A stretch of DNA of 64,000 nucleotides from Rotaria sordida (Eukaryota; Rotifera; Eurotatoria; Philodinida; Philodinidae): positions 1 through 64,000 of the forward strand of contig CAJNOL010000430.1 in the NCBI GenBank assembly GCA_905250125.1, given 5' to 3'. How positions within the stretch are numbered: the first letter of the stretch is position 1; the number at the start of each line of letters is the position of its first letter. The notes under the pieces are model-generated. The model searched no databases, was not told the origin of the DNA, and saw only the letters and a program-made list of their open reading frames with translations. The position numbers and the translations under genes are program-made. Below are positions 45,758-60,724 of this stretch, in pieces.

Positions 45758-48700
45758 TCACAAAAGTTCTAAGGCATATAAAGATAAATAAGGCGAAGGT
45801 GATGAATGTGAAGAAGACAAAGAAGAATCTTCTTGTAATGATTTATGAAATAATAAAAGTTGTTGATCAACTTGAGTTAGTTTTTGTTTAAGTTTTTTAA
45901 GAATTTGTTCACGTTGAATTAATTTTCTTTTTATTAATAAACTTTTTTCATTGAATTTATTCTTATTTCCATTTTCATCTTTTTCATTTAAAACTAAATT
46001 TATTTTTATTTTTATTCTTTTTGTTAAATTTTATTAAATAAAAAAAAAAACTTACGATATGGAGTTGAAAGATTATTATTTGTTAAAATTTTTGATTTTG
46101 ATGGAATAAAATAATGAAAAAAATCTTTAATAAATCTTGAACTTTTATCTGACATTGAGCAAAATATTGAATCTGTTGATTTTGATGAAACAATTTCATC
46201 TGTTCGTCGAGGAATTTTTTCATTTAATAACAAATCAATTGAATATGATCGATTTAATTTATTTCGTCGACGAATTCTATTAAAAATATTTCATATTAAT
46301 TTACAATAAATACAAAACAAATCATGCCATTCAAAAAATAAATCACGCATACAAAAAGAAAAAAAACCATGGATTAGGGACGAACGAGCAGGATGGACGA
46401 GGAGAAAACCAAGCTCAGCTTACAATTAATACGAAAAAAAAACACGAACAAATTTAATTTGGACGAACAACGCTGGAATAAAATTTTTTTTTTCTTTTGT
46501 CTTAACAAAATAAATATTTAATAGTAAAATAAAAATACCTTTTAACAGATATATTTATTGGTTTTGATGTTTGTTGATCATTTGTTGTTGGACTTGGTTG
46601 AGGATTTAATGATGATAATGTATCAAGTAATAATGTTGATGACCATCGTCTTTTAGCTGCATGAACGATATTTTGAATTATTTCACCTGGTTTTGTTTCC
46701 GTATTTGATGATGTTTCAGGATCAACTGTTCCATGACTTATTACAGGAGGTAAACGAGGCATTTGAGGATTTATTTCAATTGGTATTGAATCATATGAAT
46801 TATCATTAAAAAACCATTCATGCTAAATAACACAAATACATTTTATTTTCATTTTTACAGATTTTTTACGAAAATAAACTCGACTTGTCTCACACATATT
46901 ATTGATTATTTTGAAAATATTTATATTATGACAAAATATCATTGTTTTCATTCTATGTTTAGAGAAAAAAAAATATTCGAAATGAATCTTTTCAAGATAA
47001 TCTATTAAAATCGAAATCATTGGAATCCATTTTTAAAAAAACATTAACCTTAAAATCTAGATGTTTCCCTTCTTAGTTAATAAGACTTGACATTTTACAG
47101 TCAAATAAAAGCTTTCACCATTAAATTGTAGATTGTCTGACTGAAATACTCGAAAGTTTATCGAAGATGATTCCAATCGAATACTTTAGCACTGGTTTTT
47201 TTCTCTGACGATTGGATAAAGCTCATCGAATTCCATAACAATAAATATATTTCAAATATAAGAGTAAATAAAAATTAATTTCGAACTTTTATAAAAAATA
47301 TTTCTTTTCAATTTAAAATATAACTTTTTCCTATGCAACCCAATTAGCTCTATATAATCATCATGAAAAAAGTTCTGCTGAAATTTTTAATTGCAACAAC
47401 CTTCTATATATTGGAAATAACTTTAAAAGTCGAATATCTCACTCCGACAACCGTTATTTTAAATTTGTTAGTTTGCCGATGAAAGTTTTTATTTGATTGA
47501 AATATGTCTAGTCTTATTAACTAACGACACAACCACATACATTCTCCATTATCAGTTTGTGTAGATAAAAAAAAAAAACGAAGATCTAATACTTCTAATG
47601 ATGAAAATATTTATTCACTATTTGTAAAACTTGTTTACAACGCCAATTTCTCTTGTTTTTATTGATGTCTCACTGTTTTATATAGTCGATCTCTCTTTAT
47701 CCGACTTCCTTCACAATATTTATCTTAGCTGAATTAATCAAGCCAATTATTTAAATATTCTTTTACATTTATTTCCAATCGGGAAATAATAAAAAGAAAT
47801 TCGAAATAGATATATTATCATCGAATTTACTCATCACTTTCACTTCTACAAAATTCATTCTCAATAGATAATATATCATAATAAAATCTCTGATATAAAG
47901 GTAGAATAATTGCCTATTAATTTCTAAGATAGCCTCTATTTCGTATTAATCTTAAATATTTGTTTGAATCTGTCAAAAATGTTTTTATTTATATGTATAT
48001 AAATAGATAAACAAACTAGATAATATATTATCGATTTGTAAAACTAGTGAAGAAAGAAAAAAACATGTAAACATACATATAAAATAAATGATTCAATAAT
48101 TCGAATTTTTTCTGGATTATCAACAAGATTTAATTGTAATGATGCTTTTGAATCCCAAATTAATGTTGGTCCAAATATAATAGCTAAATTTCTTGCATCA
48201 ATCTATTTATAAAAAAAAAAACACAAAAGTCACTAAATAGAAAAAAATGAATGCATAAAAAAATAAAAATCAAACTTTATTAATATCACATTTGGAAGCA
48301 ACTCTTCGAAAATGAGCACATAAATATTTTAATGTTTCAAATCGATAATCATCTAATTGAACAACAAGTCGTTTTAATTCAACTACACGTTCACAATGAT
48401 TTTCAATTCGACTTGCTTCAACACATAAACTACTCATCTCTAGAAAAATAATCTTTTTTTATTATTTAAACAATATTTAAAAAACAAACTTGATGATAAA
48501 AGTGAATCAGGTAATTTAGCAAAAAATGTTTTTAATGTTGATGCAATAGCTTTAACATCATACCATTTTTCGGAATTAAAATCAATATTTTCTGCTCCTT
48601 TATCTAATTCATTAACAAGCCAATTAACAGCAGTTAAACCTCCAGCATGTCTATAAATTCCTTGATAATTAATTCCACGTAATTCAATAAGACGTGTTAA

Positions 48701-51700
48701 AATTTCGACAACAATTGGAATATAACGTGATATTGATGATATTTCACATTCTTCTAATTCAATACCAAAATTAATTCCTTGAGAAAGTGTACATGTACCT
48801 GTTGTTGATGATAATGATTCTCCACTTGATTCATCATAAATTTGTCCACTCATTTGACTTGTTAATAATGATGATGACGATTTTAATGTTCGAAGACCTT
48901 TTTTTACAATTGATTTAACAAATGAACGACGAGGTGATGTTACATTTCCACTATTTGGAATAGAATTTGTTCCACTTAATGAAGGAATTGCTTGGGCTGG
49001 TTGAGTTATTGAAGATTTTTGAGATTTACGAAAACGAAGACTTGGACTACGTTTTAATGATGGACTTCGAAATGTATTTTTAGATTTTGAACTTGATTTA
49101 CGGTGTTCACCACTTGGATATGATAAACTAAATTAAGAAAAACAAAAAAAAAATTCTTTTTTTTTAAACAAATATAAATAAAATGATCACATTCGAATAT
49201 TCTCAACAACAAAAAAAAAACAAAATAATCATTATGAACTTTCTCATACCAATTAAATAAAAATAAGAATTTAAAAAAAATTAAAGTTATTCATTATTAA
49301 TTATTTATTTATTCAAGAATAAGATTTTTTAGAGGAACAGGTGAAAAAAACAAATGTTCTCCAGATATAAATTAACGTGTTGTTACTGTTTTATAAACTG
49401 ACATTTTATTTTCTATTTGACATTTCCATCAACTGATTTTATTTTTTGTTTAACATCATTTTCTAGACAAGTTAATCAATTTATTTTTCATATAAACATC
49501 TGTAATGTCTGGCAATTGAAATTATTTTAGGTCGACCGAGTATATTCAACCTTATATGTCTCATCAATTGAACTCAAACAAACTCTTCAACTATTTATCT
49601 TTCATAAAAAAGATACAACAATAATTATATTCTTTATTGACATCTCTATCAGATTTCTAAGAAACTTAATTTATTGTCTTGAAAGGTTTTTTTTTTAAAA
49701 AAAATATTATCTGTAAATAGAAAAGAAAAAGCTTGTAAATCTTACTCTTGATCATGATGAGTAGGTGCAATAGGTGGTAATGAAGCAGTACTTTTTCTGT
49801 GTTTTTTATCTTTAATATTGTCAGTAGTTTGTTGATTATCTTGTCCTAAATAATTATTAAGAGAATGTTCATTAATAAGATCTAACCATTCATTTAAAGA
49901 TTGTATATCTGGTGCTTGAAATAAAAATTCACTTTGATTTGCTGTTGTTACTTTAAAAACTCTTGGTTTTTTAATATAATCACTTGCTAATTCAACATCA
50001 GCATTTTGAAGATTAATTGGAAATGAATCACATGAAAGTGGAATTAATAATCCATGTTTTTTTTCTTTACCAAGAAATAAAGCTCCACGTCTAAGCACAG
50101 CCCATGCTCCACGCCATGAACGATCAAGTGCACGACGACCTTCTTTTAATAGAGTTTTACAATAAAGTATTCCTTCTTTTGATGCTTCTAAATTATCAGT
50201 CATTGTTGTTAATCGAATTGATTCTCGAGTATTTAGTGTTCCATCAATAGTTGAACCATCAAATATTGAACCAGATTTTGATTGACCACCTGATGATGAA
50301 TGTGGAGATAATGGAGATTGAGATAATGATGGACGATGTTCCATTTCATTATTCGTTTGCCCTAACTTTATTTATTTTAAAAAAAAAATACACATATATA
50401 TATATATATTTTTTTTAGTTTCATTTAAATAAATTTAATTTACATTTTCACCAAAGAAGTTTTTTAATTTTTTAATTCCTTGTGTTTGATGTTGAGGAAG
50501 ATTTCTAAAATAAAATTTGGTTTGTTTTGGTTTTTGTTAAGAAAAAACGAAATAAACCTTAATTTTTGTGCTTGTTCTCGAAGAATATCAAAAGAATTTT
50601 GAGTTTGTCTTATTGATTGATTATTAAAATTGGAAGAAAGATAATCTCCTCGATTAGATGGTAAACGTTCTTCATTAGGAATTAAATAAGGTGTTCGACG
50701 TTGTTTCATTTCTTGTTCTGATGTTGAGGGATTTCCAAATTGAGATACTTTTAGATTTTTTTTAAAAAGAATTTATTTTATTAATTGAACAATGAAAAAA
50801 AAAAAAGAAAACTAATTTAAACATACCAAAATCTGGTTGTTCACTTTGATTTGCTGATCGAACAGCAGTTATATATGATGGTTGACGAATTAAATTAACT
50901 CCAGTTCGAGATGATGAATTATTTGGATAATTTTCTAATGAAAATCGTGAACTAAATTTATTTTAAATTAAATAATAAAAATAATAAATAAATAAATAAA
51001 TAAAACCTTTCAGTTGGTGCTAATGGATTATAATGAGAAGTTGTTGTTGATTGAGATTGATTTGGTCGAATTTGTTGAACCATATAACGTGGATCAAAAT
51101 TAAATTCAATATTTCTTAGTTCACCAACTAAAAAATATGAATTTTATTTATCTTATAAAAATACTTTGAGTTATATGAAATAACTTGACTATTTATATGA
51201 TTTAATAAATGACAGATGTAAATATTATTTATAGAAAGGATAAGGAGTATAATTAAAATCTATTGATGTATTTAGTAAAAAAAGAATGGTTAAGTTAATG
51301 ATAAAAAGAAAAAACAGATATGAACTGTTTATTGTCATATAAAAGTTAATATAGTAAAAAAAAACGATAAAAATAACAAACCTCTTGGTGTAGTTAATGA
51401 AGAAGATGAATCAATAGAAGAATGTCTTGTTGATGGTTTAATCATTTTATATGGTGATTGTGTTTGAGAATCATAAAAATGATTTGGATTAAAATCATAA
51501 AAGAAAATATCTTGAGGATCATAATTTTCATTCATTTGTGGTATTGTTGGAAATTTTGATTTTAATCTTGCAAATTTATCTGGATCAATATCTTCAAAAT
51601 GTGATGCACGTTCCATAACTGTTTCAACATCAGCTACTGCAGTTAAACGATTCCATTCATTTTCATATTTTTTCTTTTCCGAATATTTTTTTGTTTTAGA

Positions 51701-52832
51701 TTCACGTTGAGGATCACGAACAATATTTTCAACATGACCTGTTTCAAATTGTTTTTTACGAAAATTAACAAATTCAGTTTTCATATCATTTTCATTTAAT
51801 GATGAACGTTTTTCATTTGAAACAATTTGTGTTGGACTTTCAATTGTTATTGAATCTGATGAAGGAGATTTTAATTCTTCTTCATTTTCAATAATCATTG
51901 AATTTGGTATTGATCTTGAATATATATTTGTTGAATTCCATTCTTCATCTTTTACAATATTATTTAATGGAAAACGATTTTCTCCAACATTTACATAACT
52001 ATTTAATGATGGATTTATCACAGGCAAATCTATACAAAATTTTTATTTTTTTTTTTTAGAATATTATCATTGATTAAATAGATTCAAAAATAAGAAAATT
52101 TTTTTTTCTTCGGAATATATCCTCATTCGAAAAACAAAAAAATCTCAAAATTATATCTTTTAATTGTCTATGGAGAAAGCGAAATATTTTAATTGTTTAG
52201 ATAAAACGATTAATTCAACTATTATCACCCAGAAAAAAAATTACTTTTTTTCCACAGTTATTTTTATCAGTTACTCTCATTCGTCAGTTAATATATTTTC
52301 CTCTAAAATTGTTCTCCAGTTGATAAGAGAGACTGACTCATCCGATATATATATATATATATACATATATCAGTTTAATATATTTGATAAACGATGGCAT
52401 GTTCCTATCAAGTCCTTCTCATGCTAATTGATATATGATTAATTATCTCTAATTTTAACAAATTGATCGAGAATATATGGTAGAATTTTGTCGAAATTAT
52501 TAAGGTAAGCAAAAAAAACGTAGCAGTTAACTATGAAAAATATCTTCTAACTATATCGAAAACTATGGAACAATTTTTTGTTAATATGATATTAATTTTA
52601 AAATAAAATAAAAAGGCAAACAAACTTTGTCTAGGAGGAACTGGTGGTCGAACAATATTTGCTATAGGTAATGGAGGATTTATATTATTATTAATATAAT
52701 TTCGTTGTTCATTTGGTTGACTAAAATTAATTTGAAAAGTTGGTTGTCGTTTATAATCATATTGTATATATGAATTATGATAAGGAGATTCATAATATAG
52801 ATTTGTTGCATCTACTTTAGATTGTTGTTGAG

Positions 52833-52874
<42 letters not shown>

Positions 52875-54548
52875 CTGGTTGCTGCTGTTGTTGTTGTTTA
52901 GATGAATCTAAAGCTTTATGTACTGAATCAATATAATTGGAAAAAGCATTTTGTTGTTGCTGCTGTTGTGATGATGATGATGATGATGTTTGAGGAGGAA
53001 AATAAATTCCAGCTTGAGCAAGTTGTTCTTGTGTTCGACCTTGAGCTAAATTAATTTGTAAATTTCTTAATTTTTGTTCAATTGCATTATTATGCATAGT
53101 TGTTGTTGAAGGATTATATAATGATGATGATGAATGTGATAATGGATTTGTTTTTAAACGAGATTGATTTAAATTAAAATCATTATAAAGATTTTCTGTT
53201 GAATTCTTTTATAATAATAATAATAATAAAAAAAGAAGAAAAACCTAATATTCGTAATAGAAGCAAACGAGAAAGATACATACTAATGTACGATTATCAT
53301 CTTCTTTTGGTACAACATTGAGAACAAGATCAGCAGGACTAGAAAAAAGAAAAGAAAAAAAACGCGAAGGATGCCTAACCTTTTTTCTCTATGTAGAATC
53401 TATTTAGGAAAGAAGAAAGAAAAATAACTAACGCATTTTGTATCATAGCAATAACTTGTGAATAAGTTTTTCCAGAGATTGATTGATCATTAACAGTTAA
53501 TATTTGATCACCTTGTCTTAAACCAGCTGCATAAGCTGGACCATCATGTCGAACTTCTTTAACAAAAATAGTATCGATTGATTGAAGATTTTTATTGGCT
53601 TTATTTGGCACTGTTGTTCCATCTTCTTGAATATTATCTATAACAAAAACAAATCTTCTCTTATAACATAGAACATCCATCATCAATCATTAAACAACGA
53701 GAAAAAAAAAGAAATAGACGCCTAACAGATATCGTCTTCTTCTTTTTTTTTCTTGTTCGCTTCGTTTTTTTTTCTTGTCTTGGTATCGTTCTTCTTTTTT
53801 TTTTTTTTCTATTTACCGTTTCCGAGATTTTTCATGGCAGAAGATGATAATGATGATGACGATCGTTGTTGTTCTCCTTGATGATGGATGAGACTACCCG
53901 ATGATGACGATAAAATACCGGAAGGAACTATTGATGATGATGATGTTGTTGTTCCTCCTCCTCCTCCACTTGCTTCCAATTGCTTTTGCTGATGTTCATC
54001 GATCACCACACTGTACGAAGCCTATCACATTACATTATATACGTTAGTCTTTACCTTCAATACTTCGAACATGACGTCACTCTTTTTTCTCTCAAGGACA
54101 TTATTCTAATTGTGGTGTAGAATGAATGTAGAAAAGATGTTAGTCTGTCTCAATTAAGATAAGAAATCGCATAAAAGGTTTGTTATGGTTGAATACAAAT
54201 AAATAAATTTCCAGTTGATATAGTTATTTATTTTCTTTTCTCAATTGATTATATTAAATATGAAACAACCCAATTGATATTTATGTCAATTGAAAAAAGA
54301 AAAAGAAAAAGAAATAATATTTTACTCGGATTTTTGTTTTTTCAGATCTCAAATTTTTTGTTTGTTTGTTTTTTTAATTAAGAAAAAAAACAAAATATAT
54401 TGAATTTTCTTTTTCTTTTTTTTTTGTTTATTTTAAAAATAAAATTTTACCCGTAAAATGTCATTGACAGAAACTGATGGTGGATAAATAACAAAATGAC
54501 GAATTGTAAAACCAAAACCACCACCTGCATAATCATTTGATCGAGGTA
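45758..54548 (-). CDS. RhoGAP with PDZ and PH domains, ARHGAP21/23 family (5' end missing)
   Basis: Seventeen exons join in phase to about 1524 residues: 54451-54548, 53817-54021, 53433-53637, 53284-53338, 52626-53205, 51382-52029, 51007-51127, 50827-50951, 50558-50747, 50444-50504, 49746-50365, 48490-49127, 48276-48439, 48077-48202, 46539-46822, 46056-46276, 45758-45993. The PDZ ([51 protein letters not shown]) matches ARHGAP21/23 closely. It is interrupted by a Ser/Gly-rich insert. A polyQ/Ser linker follows, then PH ([13 protein letters not shown] to WLDLIN). The RhoGAP domain has arginine finger [21 protein letters not shown] and [13 protein letters not shown]. It stimulates GTP hydrolysis by Rho/Cdc42 GTPases, with roles at the Golgi and junctions in the family. 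The first coding exon(s) upstream of 54548 were not found. The tail holds a coiled-coil-like [18 protein letters not shown]. Confidence 0.9.
52815..52900. repeat. CAA-type trinucleotide tract encoding polyglutamine
   Basis: A run of about 15-17 ttg units in the plus strand lies inside the 52626-53205 exon of the ARHGAP-like gene and encodes a Gln stretch, with further shorter Gln runs nearby. Length is probably variable between alleles. Confidence 0.85.
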
Positions 54549-57500
54549 CTAAGATTTTTTTTATTTTTTTCATTTCTCTTTAATTATATTTTTCTATAAA
54601 ACAATAAGAATGAGTTTACAAAAAAAAAAAAATTCTTATTATAATTTACCTTTGAAAAAAAAACCAATGAGAAATATATTGATAATACATTTGTCTTCTT
54701 ATTGAGGAAGAGATTTTTCTGAAATATAGAAAAGAAAAATATTCTTCTATTTATCAATTCTATTTTCTATTATTTTCTCTTTTATTCATATATTGATTAG
54801 ACAAGAATAAATAAGAGAAATGTGTCAAAACAGGGGATAAACGACAATACAGAATAATAATACGTTATCGACTCGTTCTATTCTATCGAGTCACTCTCAT
54901 CTTGGGAGATAATAATAAATAAACCAAGATATTTTATTTGATTTTTTTTCTATTATATGTTTATCTTTAGTTTTTCAAGGTTTAACATATAAATATTTGT
55001 ATAGAAACAAAAAGAAAACTTTATTTAATGGAAAATTTTAAAATCAATTTAATTTTTATCTTTTAAAAAATCTCAAACATTCATTATTAATTATTTGATA
55101 AAATAAGAGAAAATTCTATTCAATGATATATAACTATAAATTGATCAATATGATAAAAAGAGATCTTATTATTATTTGATTATTGATGAAAATCTTTTAT
55201 TATATTCTATATTGAGATACTCACTATAGAATATAATCATATTGATGAGAAAATATTCAATCGAATAATAAAAGAATTTTTTTTTCGTTTATTATATTAT
55301 AAAATGAAAAATCTAACTAAGTTTATTATTAGATCATTATTATCTATATGAGAAATAAATAAATTATACTGTTGAAAGATAAATTAACCTTGAATACACA
55401 TGTTAATATCAAATGTTGTTATTCTCTCTCTCGATGACAAATGTATCATCTGTAAACAGATGATCACAAGACATAATTCAATGCAGACAGATACTTTTTA
55501 CTACAACCTTATGATGGTGCATAGAACGATTAGTGAGTTAATGTGCATCGACCATGTGGTCAAATGTGGTTATTTATTTATCTAACTATAGTGAACTACT
55601 ATTAGTAATAAAAAAAAGAAAAAAGGCAGAGTGTATTTGTTCAAGCTTTGGAAGAAGAAGAAAAAAGTCAATTATAGGTGATGGTGATGAAGGGCAATGA
55701 AAGAAAAGAAGAAAAAAAAATCATTCTTGTTATATATATATTATTGTATGAATAGAATATCTAGAAAAAAGTAATGTCAAAATGGACCAAAGAACTACCA
55801 TATGATGACATTCCATGTCAAATCTTTTTCTTTTTTTCTCCTCCAATTAGTAGAATGAGGTTAGACAGACGGAAGTGTGCATTTATGTTTATGGCTCCAG
55901 GAATGTATAAAAAGCTCACAAATCAAAGAAAAAAAGAACAAAGGTGTTTAAATAAGGCATATGTCTCTTTCTGGTAGACGAAATGATTATCACAAATGGA
56001 CAAATATAAGATTCATTAAACAACAAAACAATTATTTTACTTATAAAAAATAGGAATATTCTCTTTCGCATAAATTATATTCAATAATATATCGAATTTA
56101 AATTATTATTTAATAGATGATTTGATCATTTCCATTTTATTGATTAATTCTTATAGTGAATTAAAACGATTTCCTGAGAAAGAAAAAAAACCATTGAACA
56201 AGTACAATATAATCAGAATCAAAAAAAACAAAACTAATCTTTCCACAATTTTGTGTTTTTTTTTTAATGAGATGCACAAAAGAAAAGGCATATGCCTATA
56301 TAACATACCTTATCAAACGAAACTAATATGAAAACTTCACAATGCTAAAAGAACAGTGAAAAAAGAACGTTTTCTATTTGTCCTTGATCATTTTATAGAA
56401 GTGCAATTCTAAAAAAAAAAAACATTATAAAATATGACGAAGAAGGACAAGCAACTGTTTGTCATCAATCGCTAAAAATAACAAGAAAAGACTAACTGAG
56501 TATCTAATTTTGGTTACCTCGGAATCTTTTACCTATTTTTTTTTGTCTTTCTCCGTCCAGTAACACACAATATATATATATATATATTCTGATTAGACTT
56601 TCGATAAGATGATGTGAGCAATGAATGTATTACATAATCAATTGATCGGAACACAAAGAAAAAGAGGAGTTGACAGTCTCGTCTGATGACATACTTTGAA
56701 CTCAACATGGAACGATTAGACTCTCTCATAAATAGAAGCAGAAAAAAATCAATTACTTTTTTTTTTTTCTTTTCATTTGTTGTCTCATCTTACCTACTCT
56801 CATCACAGAACAATATGACCACTTTAATAGACGATCAACAGATTATACCTATACAGACCTATTTATCACAACATTATTACCAATCAAACAACATCATCAT
56901 CATCATCATCATCTTTGATCGTTAAAAATCAATCTTTTTCTCATTTACTCTTTTATTTCACAACATTCAATCACTTGTCATGGTTCATACAGAAGTGAAA
57001 TAAAATATGAACAAATAATAAAAAAGTTAAAAATAAATATTTCTTTCAATAAATCTCATTTAAATAAGTCATATGAAATAATTAGATAAAAAAAGTTTAT
57101 AGATCTACTAATTATACTCACAAAATCTCATATATGTTTGTATAGATAAATAGAGAGGTAATGAGTACGTATAGATTGTTTATAGATAAATAAGAATTGG
57201 TTGGAGTTGGTGTTACTGTTTGAAGAAGGACGTGTCAATGATAATGTCTTCGTTTCCTACTGTCTCGTTATCCTTTTCTTTTCTTGTTGTTATCAGCATC
57301 CTTCTTCTTTTAGCAGACATCATCAAGATTATTGCCGGTTAGATTTGTTTCTTGTTGTGTTGTTCTTATTCTACTATCGAACAACTTTTCTTCTTATTCT
57401 TCTTCAAGATCAATGAAGAAAAAAAAGAAGACATGTCATATTATGACATAAACAGACAATTAAAGAGACACATCAGTTTCCAAGACAAAAAAAAACATGA

Positions 57501-59654
57501 GAACAATTAAATATACATTGGCAATATTCGAAAAAATACTTTTTCATTTTTTCTAAAAAAAAAAAACAATAAAATATTAACAAATTATTTAACTCTATAT
57601 ATATTATAATAAATAGAAAATAAAAATAGATAAATTATTTATTTTATAGAATAGATTCGATAAAAATCTTGGTTAGTTATATAAATGAAAGAAGAATCTC
57701 TCTTCTCATATAATAAATGTGTCAACTCATTAGTTAGATTTTATGGTAAAGAAATAGATTTTCCTAGGAAAAATATCTTTCATCATTAAAAGATAATACA
57801 AATACAAGAAAACTCGAACAAACTCTTTACCTAATCAGTTCGATTATATTAATATAAATAGAATATTCCTATATACAATTTTACTTTTCGCATAAAAAAC
57901 AAAAAAAAAAGATTTCTTTTTCATTGAATCTAAATAATCTTTTATCAGTAATGTTAAACTTGTTTTAATTTGTAGAAAAGAAAAGAATAGCTTGAGGAAT
58001 TTGATGTATTTGAGATTATTCAATAACTTTCAACATATATTTAACGATAAAGTGAAAATAATTCAAAGTAAATATTAAATATTTGGATGAAGGTGAACCA
58101 GAGAATAAGACAATATCAACAAGAACTTAACATCAAGGTTAAGTCTTCAGGGATCTATGAGTAGTTATTTTTACAGTTTATCTTCATTATTAACTATTAC
58201 AACATATACAAATAGAATTATTTAAACAAATCAAATATAATTCCACTAGACTTCATTTCCTTTATCTTTTATAAACTACTTACGGCATCTCTCCCTTTTT
58301 AACTCGACCTTCAATAAACTATATACAAAATTGCACGAAATTTTCATACTTATATCATCACACTCAGGTAAACTATTCAACAAATAAACCTCAAAAATAT
58401 CTTATTTGACAACACCAAAACTTTCTGTGGTTCTTCATTCTATATAATGAAATGTTTTTTTTTTCATTTGAAAGAGCATATCAACATGCAGGACATAACA
58501 GACCTATTTTATTAAATAGTTATATTTTAACGATCAATAACTGCAATCTATCGAAAAATTTTTAAAATCTCGGTCTCTTTATAAAAGCAATCTTTTATAT
58601 AATAGAGAAAATTTAACTTTGAAGTTTATTTGTGATATACAGTTTTGTTTAAAAGAAATATTGAAAATAATTTCTATAATTTAAAATATCTTAATCAATC
58701 TTTTTAAGAATATTTGAAAAAATACTGAAAATGTTTCTTTTTCAATTTTCATATTGAATTCAACAAAATCTTATTAAATGTCTTGTCAACATTCATTTTC
58801 TCTTAAGATTTATCGATAAGTTATTTGAATAAAAATGATCCTCGTCGACAAAACTTTAACTCAATCTTGTAAATCTTTTTTCGTCAAGTTATTAAACAAA
58901 TTTGACATTGCATCAATTAATTGAAAGATATGTTGACTCACTATTTTGTCTACTATTGTTTGCAAAATGAAAGAGAGTCTTCTAACAGTTCAAATATTTA
59001 ATAGTAGTTCATTTTCACAAATATCATCAATTTTGTTTATTTATTCTTCTGAAAACTTTTTCAAAGTCGAACAAACAATTCTGGCTTGTAGGATGAAAAA
59101 AAATATCTTTTTAAAGTAGAATATGAAAAAAATTCTTAGAAAAAAATAAATTGTTTATCAAAGATCAGATCTGAGACAATGTTCTATTTCAATCTTTTTG
59201 ATGAAAATTAAACTTTTTTATTAGGGAAGAAATTTAAAACATTCTACATCGATGGATTATTTAAAAGTTCAATTATAAATATATCGTTTTTTTTTTAAAT
59301 TTCACTTTATCCTTATTAGTTGATAAGATAAAATAAATAATTAAATATTTGTTCATAGAGTAAATTTATCTTTATAAATAAAATCTAGTCAAATAATAAA
59401 ATATAACGATAAACGATTTATTTAAATATAATAGTCTAGAGATAAATGATCGAAACCTCGATTAAGATAAACAATCGTCGAGAGAAATTTCAATCGGACG
59501 ATAAAATAACATGACGAACAAAAAAAAAAATCTAAATGTAGAGATATATAAGGAGATTCGTTTCTATTGATTGATTTGATTATTTCTATCTGTTAACGAT
59601 CATTGATTTAATTCATTGTTATTTTATTTAAATAATCAATAAACAAAATCAAAA
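54549..59654. other. 5-kb AT-rich intergenic region
   Basis: No gene could be supported. It should contain the promoter and first exon(s) of the ARHGAP21/23-like gene (minus strand), but I could not place them. A candidate in-phase piece near 54650-54690 is too weak. Simple repeats occur: TA runs at 56568-56586, a CAT run at 56891-56912 and many A/T homopolymers. Confidence 0.4.
58455..58500. repeat. Dispersed repeat, copy 2 core
   Basis: tttgaaagagcatatcaaca then tgcaggacataacaga matches, in reverse complement, the 25007-25050 stretch of the repeat at 24815-25070. The outer boundaries are not clear. Confidence 0.45.
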
Positions 59655-60121
59655 ATGACAAAAAGTAAAACAATTAAATCAAATAAAAAATCAAAAGATC
59701 CAAAAGCACCTAAACGTTATCGATCAGCTTATATTTTATTTTCCATTGACAAACGTTATCAAATTAAAGTTATTTCAGTTTTGTTTTTTTTTTTTTATTA
59801 AAAATATTTTCGTAAATATTTTATTTAGAATGAAAATCCTGAATTATCTCCAAAAGAAATTCTATCAGAACTTGGTGCTCTATGGAAATCTGCTGATCTA
59901 CAAGTATTATTTTCAATTTTAAATTTCAATTTTAAATTATTTTTATATTATAGACAAAAGAATATTTTCAAAAATTATCTGATAATGAAAAAGCTGAATA
60001 TGGACAAAAATTAAATGATTATCAAAATGAAAAAACAGCAAAAAAAGAAAATTCTCAAAAGAATAAATCAATTTCTAGTCAAGATAAAAATCAATCAATG
60101 GAAGTTAATTCATCACAATAA
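59655..60121 (+). CDS. HMG-box chromatin protein, 118 residues
   Basis: Three exons (59655-59768, 59829-59903, 59954-60121) with introns of 60 and 50 bp join in phase. A Lys-rich start (MTKSKTIKSNKKSK) precedes a single HMG box, residues about 15-88: DPKAPKRYRSAYILFSIDKR, then NPELSPKEILSELGALWKSA, then YFQKLSDNEKAEYGQKLNDY. A short Lys/Gln/Ser tail follows. The box bends DNA by minor-groove binding without sequence preference in the NHP6/HMGB/SSRP1 group, whose PKAP-x-R start it shares. The protein is nuclear. The helix-1 aromatic/hydrophobic positions (Y22, Y26, F29) and the Trp of helix 2 are kept. A single box and small size resemble yeast NHP6 more than two-box vertebrate HMGB. Confidence 0.88.
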
Positions 60122-60724
60122 TAAACTTTTATTTTGGTTTTTTTTTTTTTTATAGAAATACTTTTTTTTTGTTAACTTATCTATATCTTGTTTTTATTTG
60201 ATTGTATATTTTATCTTTACTTATGGATTTTATTCCATTTATATATTCAAATTAAATTATGAAACATTTACAATCTTGAAAAACAAAAAACGAAAATTTC
60301 TCAACCATCTTTTATTTTCATAGAATGCAAAAGTAAAAACAAAGAATAGACTTTATTTCTATTGTTATTACAAGTTAACAGTTAACCATATTTTTCTAAC
60401 GTCAAGGTGAATTCGTCGTTCTTCGTCACATATTTTCTCCGTACGTAACAGATCTATAGACTAAGAAAAGTTTATCATGATATTGTCTCATCTTGTCATT
60501 TGACTGAGATAAACAAGTTTTTATAAAATCTTCGTGTAGAATCGTGATTTTTCAGTCAAATCATATTTTCAAACTTTAAACATATCCATACTGGAACTAC
60601 TCGAGATTATAGAATAAATCTCAGAACTATTCGGTGTAGCATAGCTGGGATATCAATTTTTCGAAATATTCAACTTTTATACAAGTGCCTATATTATTAT
60701 AAATTCATATCTCAATTATACTTA
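60122..60724. other. 3' flank of HMG gene
   Basis: No gene is seen. It ends at the left tip of the transposon. Confidence 0.4.
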
